A stretch of 64,000 nt of DNA from Croceibacterium_B sp963811255 (GTDB lineage: Bacteria; Pseudomonadota; Alphaproteobacteria; Sphingomonadales; Sphingomonadaceae): assembly GCA_963811255.1 (NCBI GenBank), contig CAWEQI010000001.1, positions 744,001 through 808,000 on the forward strand. Reading direction: 5' to 3'. The translations under genes were made by a program, and so were the position numbers. The notes under the pieces are model-generated. The model ran no database searches, was not told where the DNA came from, and was given only the letters and a program-made list of their open reading frames with translations. This document shows positions 59,816-64,000 of this stretch, piece by piece; within the stretch, counting starts at the first letter, position 1; every line of letters starts with the position of its first letter.

Positions 59816-59864
59816 CCCGCTCCACCATTGCTTCGTACGGTCCCCTTCCTCGTACCGGGGAGGA
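59816..59864 (+). repeat. Sphingomonad-type extragenic repeat
   Basis: About 49 bases with CCCGCTCCACCATTGCTTCG and a following GGTCCCCTTCCTCGTACCGG. This resembles a repeat I know from many sphingomonad genomes (from memory, not a search). Hairpin-forming halves around CCGGGGAGG and an earlier GGGGACGGGGAGG at 59743-59756 suggest the whole 59731-59870 gap is repeat-derived. It sits after thiSG with no coding sequence. Confidence 0.55.
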
Positions 59865-59943
59865 CTTTAATTTTTCGCGCACGTTTACCTGACGCTAACC
59901 AAAGTCGGTGACATTCGCCCTGAACCACACGGGGGGCATCCCG

Positions 59944-60474
59944 ATGGCCAAGGCCGGGACCGCATCGCTGACCATCGCCGAGCTGCGCGAGTTCGCCAGC
60001 TTTTCCGAATGCGAGCAGCGCTTCATCGAACGCAGTCTTGATATCGGGCTCGGCCGCGGCGACGCGTTCAAGTCGTGGGGCGTCAGGGGCAAGGACAAGG
60101 ACGCGGCGATCCGCGGGCAGTACCTGGCCTATCGCGAGCTCAAGGCGCTGCGCGATGCGGTGCCGTGCGAAACCACGATGGAAGGGCTCGAGGCGTTCAT
60201 GGGGCCGCTGATGCGGGTGACCGCGCAGGATCTGGCGCTCGAGCAGATCGAAAGCTTTTCGGCCTACCGCTTCCTCTATGAGCGGCTGCTCGGCGCCAGG
60301 GCGCGGCCGTGGCTGCCGGCTGCATTCTGCTCGGCCGCCGCGCTGCCGCAAATCCGCCCCGGGCGGCGCAAGGTGCTGCTGCAATCGCTGAGCGAAGCCG
60401 CCGCCACCGCGCCCGGCTGGTCCGACCGCGAGCCGTGCTTCTATCCGGAGAAGGTCGAGGCCGAGCCCGCCTAA
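59944..60474 (+). CDS. Conserved hypothetical protein
   Basis: A 176-residue cytoplasmic protein that is not recognised. Its N terminus (ASLTIAELREFASFSECEQRFIERSLDIGLGRG) and LERLLGARARPWLPAAFCSAAALPQIRPGRRK are mostly helical, with the basic RPGRRK near the C terminus. Four cysteines (SECEQ, VPCET, FCSAA, EPCFY) are spread along it. It has no P-loop or known motif. GGGGGG lies 7 bases before the ATG. Its end overlaps the convergent acyl-CoA synthetase gene by 4 bases. Confidence 0.65.
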   Translation: MAKAGTASLTIAELREFASFSECEQRFIERSLDIGLGRGDAFKSWGVRGKDKDAAIRGQYLAYRELKALRDAVPCETTMEGLEAFMGPLMRVTAQDLALEQIESFSAYRFLYERLLGARARPWLPAAFCSAAALPQIRPGRRKVLLQSLSEAAATAPGWSDREPCFYPEKVEAEPA

Positions 60475-62270
60475 TCCTTGTACAACGCCGCTAGGCGGTC
60501 GCCATAGCGGTCGCGGATCGGGCCGCGGCGGATTTTTAGGCTCGGGGTCATCATGCCGTTGTCGATCGCGAACGGTTCGTCGGCGAAGGCGAAGCGGCGG
60601 ATCTTTTCGATGACGGACAGGCCTCCGTTAACCCGGTCGATCGCCGCGCGGATCGCACTGCGGAAGGCGGGGAGCTGCTGCAGCGCGCACATGTCGAACG
60701 GCTCGCCGTTGGCCTTGGCCCAGTCGAAGGTCCACTCGGCGTCGGGCACGATCAGTGCGACGAGGTAGGGCCGCTTGTCGCCGCTGACCATCGCCTGGGC
60801 GATCTCCGGCTGCAGGGTCAGCATGCCTTCGAGCTTCTGCGGGGCGATGTTGTCGCCCTTGTCGCTGACGATGATGTCTTTCTTGCGGTCGGTGATGATG
60901 ATCCGGCCGGCCTGGTCGAGATAGCCGATGTCGCCGGTGTGCAGCCACCCGTCGCGGATCGCCTTGGCGGTCTCTTCCTCGTTGCGCCAGTAGCCGAGCA
61001 TGACCAGCTCGCCGCGGACGAGGATTTCGCCATCGTCGGCGATGCGCACCTCGACGCCGCGTAGCGGAGGGCCGACGGTGTCGAGCTTGATCCCCGCCGA
61101 AGGGTAGTTGACGCTCACCACCGGCGCGGCTTCGGTCTGGCCGTAGCCTTGGAGCGTGACCAGTCCGAGCGATTCGAAGAACGCGCCGACTTCGGGGTTG
61201 AGCGGGGCGCCGCCGGACACCAGCGCCTTGATCCGCCCGCCGAATCGGGCGCGGATTTTCGGCCGCAGGGTGAGGTCGAGCAGGGTCTCGATCGGCCAGT
61301 CGAGCAGTCGCCTCTCTCCCGCGGCGCGGCGCTCGGCAAGCGAGAGGGCGCGGTCGAGCAGGAAGTTGGCGAACTTGCCGTTTTTCTCGATCTGCCGGAC
61401 GATTCGGGCGCGCAGCACCTCGAACAGACGCGGGACGACGACCATGAAGGTCGGCTTCGCTTCCTCGATGTTGCTGCCGAGCTTGTCGAGGCCTTCGGCG
61501 TACCAGATTTCCGCCCCGAGGCCGATCGGCAGGAACAGCCCCCCGGTATGCTCGAGCGCGTGGCTCAAGGGGAGGAACGAGAGGAACCGCTCGTCGCCCC
61601 AGCCAAAATCGCCGGCGAGGACTTCGGCGGCGCCGGCGACGTTACGGAGGATGGCGCCGTGCGACAGCAGCACTCCGCGCGGCGCGCCGCTAGTGCCGCT
61701 GGTGTAGATGATGCACGCCGGGTCGCGCCGGCCGATGGCGGCGATGTGCGCTTCGACCGCCCGGCGGGCGGCGGTGGCGTCGCCGGCCAGCAGGTCCGAC
61801 CAGACGTGACACTGGAATTCGCTTTGCCCACAGCGCAGCGGCTCTATTCCGATCACGTGTTCGGCGATGCCGGTGCGGGTGACTGCCGGCAGCAACGGTT
61901 TGGCCAGCTTGCCGTCGGAGACGATCGCCGCCTTGGCGCCCGAGTTGCCGAGCACGTGGGCGTGATCGCCTTCGGTGTTGGTGGTGTACGCGGGGGTGGT
62001 GATGGCGCCCGCGGCCATGATGGCGAGGTCGGCCAGCGCCCACTCGGGGCGATTTTCGGAGACCAGCACGACGCGGTCGCCGGTCTCGATGCCGAGGCGG
62101 CGGAGGGCTTCGGCCAGCAGGCAGACCCGTTCGACGGCCTCGCGCCAGCTGAGCGAGCGCCATTCTCCATAGCGCTTGGCGCTGAGGAACGGCTTCTCGC
62201 CCCGCTCGTCGGCACGCTTGAGGAATAGCTCGACGAGATTGTCGCAAGCGTCGAAGTCGGCGATCTGCAC
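60471..62270 (-). CDS. Long-chain acyl-CoA synthetase / AMP-dependent ligase
   Basis: A 599-residue ANL-superfamily enzyme likely activating fatty acids with ATP and CoA. Motifs: IIYTSGTSGAPRGVLLSHG (A3), YGQTEAAPVVSV (A5), GYWRNEEETAKAIRDGWLHTGDIGYLD (A7/A8 with the catalytic Asp), and DRKKDIIVSDKGDNIAPQKLE with the hinge. The C-terminal Lys is in PSLKIRRGPI. GTG start. No acyl-CoA dehydrogenase or beta-oxidation gene is adjacent. It could serve fatty-acid uptake or lipid recycling. Confidence 0.93.
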   Translation of the reverse strand: MQIADFDACDNLVELFLKRADERGEKPFLSAKRYGEWRSLSWREAVERVCLLAEALRRLGIETGDRVVLVSENRPEWALADLAIMAAGAITTPAYTTNTEGDHAHVLGNSGAKAAIVSDGKLAKPLLPAVTRTGIAEHVIGIEPLRCGQSEFQCHVWSDLLAGDATAARRAVEAHIAAIGRRDPACIIYTSGTSGAPRGVLLSHGAILRNVAGAAEVLAGDFGWGDERFLSFLPLSHALEHTGGLFLPIGLGAEIWYAEGLDKLGSNIEEAKPTFMVVVPRLFEVLRARIVRQIEKNGKFANFLLDRALSLAERRAAGERRLLDWPIETLLDLTLRPKIRARFGGRIKALVSGGAPLNPEVGAFFESLGLVTLQGYGQTEAAPVVSVNYPSAGIKLDTVGPPLRGVEVRIADDGEILVRGELVMLGYWRNEEETAKAIRDGWLHTGDIGYLDQAGRIIITDRKKDIIVSDKGDNIAPQKLEGMLTLQPEIAQAMVSGDKRPYLVALIVPDAEWTFDWAKANGEPFDMCALQQLPAFRSAIRAAIDRVNGGLSVIEKIRRFAFADEPFAIDNGMMTPSLKIRRGPIRDRYGDRLAALYKD

Positions 62271-62333
62271 GCGGTCCGCTCTCCTCCCCCAATGGAGGAT
62301 TAGGGCCGCGCGACGGCGGCGGCAAGCGGGCGG

Positions 62334-64000
62334 CTATTCGTGGACGCCGTTGAGGTCGTTTTCGCGCCGTTCGATCTGCGTCACATGGCCGGCGACGTCC
62401 ATCGCAACGCCTTCGCTGCGCGGATCGGCGGCGCCGACCCAGCGGCCGTTCACCTTCTCGATGGCGTTGGCCTTGAGCCCGAGCGGAGCGACGTGCAGGT
62501 CCTCGCCGAGCGCCTGGAGTTGCGGCAGCATCTTGGCGAGATCGGTGCCCTGCTCGAGCGTGCCTTGCTTGCCGGGCGCGTAGAGCAGGCCCATGGCGAT
62601 CGCGTCCTGCGCGCTCATGTGCCAGTCGATGATGCCGACCAGCGCCTTGGCCACCTGGCAGATGATCGTCGCTCCGCCGGCGGCGCCGATCGCCACCCGG
62701 ACCTTGCCGTCGGGGCCGTAGACGATCGTCGGTGCCATCGAGCTGCGCGGGCGCTTGCCTCCCTCGACCCGGTTGACGGTTAGGTAACCGTCTTTGACCG
62801 GCACATGATCGAAGTCGGGCATCTCGTTGTTGATCATGTAGCCGCCGACGGAAATTCCCGAGCCGAAATACCCGTTGATCGTGGTGGTCACCTCGACGAC
62901 GTCGCCCGCCGCGTCGGCCACCGCCAAGTCGGTGGTGCCCTGGTCGTTCTGCGGCACTGCTTCGACTTTGGCGGGCGCGCCGGCCGGATGGCCGGGCTGA
63001 TAGGCGCCGAGCGTGTGCTGCGGATCGATTAGCGCCGAGCGTTGGGCGATGTACTTCGGATCGAGCAGGCCGGAGATGGGCACGCTGACGAAGTCGGTGT
63101 CGGCAATGTAGGCGTCGCGGTCGGCGTAGGCGAGGCGCTCGGATTCGGCGAGCAGATGCCAGGCGACCGGCGAATTGCGCCCCAGCTTCGCCATGTCGAA
63201 GCGCTCGAGCTGCTTGAGGATCATCAGCACGGTGATCCCGCCCGAAGACGGCGGACCCATCCCGCAGATGCGATAATGGCGATAAGTGCCGCAGACGGGC
63301 GGCCGCATTTTCGCCCGATAGCTCTCGATCTCGGCAGCGGTCATTTTCGAGGGGCTGACGGGGGCGGAATCGAGCGCCGCGGCGATCTGCTTCGGGTTGT
63401 CCCCTCGATAGAACGCCTCGGGCCCCTGTTGAGCGAGCTTTTCGAGCGTGGCGGCCAGTGCCGGCTGGCGCAATGTCGAGCCGATCGCTGGCGGCTCTCC
63501 GCCGGGAAGAAACACGTCCTTGGCCGCGCCGGTGAGATTGCGCCCGGCGAACTCAAGCCCATTATGCAGCCGCGGCGTCACCTTGAAGCCGTCGCGCGCG
63601 AGGCGGATCGCCGGTTCGAACAGCATGGCCCACGGCAGCTTGCCGTGGCGCTTGTGGGCCAGCGCCATCGCCGCCACGGCGCCGGGGACGCCAGCGCTCT
63701 TGCCGCCGACGAACAGCTGGCGGAACGGTAGCGGCTTGCCGTCGGGGCCGAGGAACCAGTCGGGGCCGGCGGCCTGCGGCGCGGTCTCGCGCCCGTCGAC
63801 GCTCTCGAACGCGCCGCTCTTGCCGTCGTGACGGACCCAGAACAGCCCGCCGCCGATACCCGAATTCTGCGGCTCGACCACATTTAGCGCGAGCATCGTG
63901 GCGATCGCCGCGTCGGTCGCGTCGCCGCCCTCGCGTAGGATCGCGACCCCGGCCGCCGCGGCGCGGGGGTCTGCGGCGGAGACCATGCCTGTCGCGGGCG
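62334..64000 (-). CDS. ggt: Gamma-glutamyltransferase (5' end outside window)
   Basis: The enzyme cleaves and transfers gamma-glutamyl groups, e.g. from glutathione, after self-cleavage at a Thr. The visible 555 residues begin PATGMVSAADPRAAAAGVA, a segment that is internal in other GGTs, so the signal peptide and first residues lie beyond 64000. Motifs: DAAIATMLALNVVEPQNSGIGGG, FGFGISVGGYMINNEMPDF-like (YFGSGISVGGYMINNEMPDF), and the processing site QNDQGTTDLAVAD with the nucleophile Thr. GIGAAGGATIICQV-like AIGAAGGATIICQ is in the light chain. It is a periplasmic enzyme. Confidence 0.92.
   Translation of the reverse strand, partial: PATGMVSAADPRAAAAGVAILREGGDATDAAIATMLALNVVEPQNSGIGGGLFWVRHDGKSGAFESVDGRETAPQAAGPDWFLGPDGKPLPFRQLFVGGKSAGVPGAVAAMALAHKRHGKLPWAMLFEPAIRLARDGFKVTPRLHNGLEFAGRNLTGAAKDVFLPGGEPPAIGSTLRQPALAATLEKLAQQGPEAFYRGDNPKQIAAALDSAPVSPSKMTAAEIESYRAKMRPPVCGTYRHYRICGMGPPSSGGITVLMILKQLERFDMAKLGRNSPVAWHLLAESERLAYADRDAYIADTDFVSVPISGLLDPKYIAQRSALIDPQHTLGAYQPGHPAGAPAKVEAVPQNDQGTTDLAVADAAGDVVEVTTTINGYFGSGISVGGYMINNEMPDFDHVPVKDGYLTVNRVEGGKRPRSSMAPTIVYGPDGKVRVAIGAAGGATIICQVAKALVGIIDWHMSAQDAIAMGLLYAPGKQGTLEQGTDLAKMLPQLQALGEDLHVAPLGLKANAIEKVNGRWVGAADPRSEGVAMDVAGHVTQIERRENDLNGVHE

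Overview
The window reads as chromosomal DNA from a high-GC alphaproteobacterium, most likely of the order Sphingomonadales. The evidence is the family content (ThiS-ThiG fusion, UrcA, DUF4402 fimbrial subunit, DUF2807 pair, SUV3-like helicase, DUF1491, PopZ) and a gene order close to the replication origin of Caulobacter: parB-parA-rsmG-mnmG-mnmE ... rho-hemJ-hemE, then the PEP-synthase/PPDK regulatory gene, maf, aroE, coaE and dnaQ. No rRNA, tRNA, CRISPR or insertion sequence was seen.

Layout. 1-5.5 kb: minus-strand run of hemB, three tandem GNAT acetyltransferases, gamma carbonic anhydrase and DUF167, plus an M23 peptidase. 5.6-12.6 kb: plus-strand helicase, S4 protein, ferredoxin, YihY, CarD, then two DUF2807 proteins and a small lipoprotein. 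12.6-18.6 kb: threonylcarbamoyl-AMP synthase, an arylsulfotransferase-like protein, a DUF815 ATPase, a sorbosone-dehydrogenase-like protein and free methionine sulfoxide reductase. 18.6-23.1 kb: a chaperone-usher locus with a DUF4402 subunit, a strong terminator after the subunit gene, and a 25-bp motif repeated in inverted orientation on both sides of that gene. 23.1-28.7 kb: parB-parA-rsmG-mnmG-mnmE with three parS sites, one lying at the centre of a 46-bp near-perfect palindrome carried in-frame inside rsmG. 31.4-34.3 kb: rho, hemJ, hemE. 34.3-34.6 kb: putative oriC. 34.6-41.2 kb: rightward PPSR-maf-aroE-coaE-dnaQ, hpf, ptsN, a thioesterase, DUF1491 and a SleB hydrolase. 41.1-46.2 kb: leftward xthA, erpA, a CBS protein, a ferredoxin-like protein, popZ, tolC and a PCMT-like protein. 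46.4-50.1 kb: fumarase and a LytS/LytTR pair. 50.2-64 kb: urcA, a lipid-kinase-like gene, an MHS transporter, rpsI-rplM, cutA, ctaA, thiSG, an acyl-CoA synthetase and gamma-glutamyltransferase.

How it fits together. The centre of the window is the origin and segregation zone: oriC, ParA/ParB/parS 7-10 kb to its left, and PopZ, the polar anchor known in Caulobacter, about 10 kb to its right. The genes beside oriC point away from it on both sides.

Caution. Several genes carry lesions: single-base insertions in dnaQ, a thioesterase and a phosphoesterase, an in-frame TAG in a hypothetical gene, and a decayed DHA2-type transporter remnant. They could be real or assembly errors. Starts were chosen from overlaps, ribosome binding sites and family knowledge; no database search was possible.
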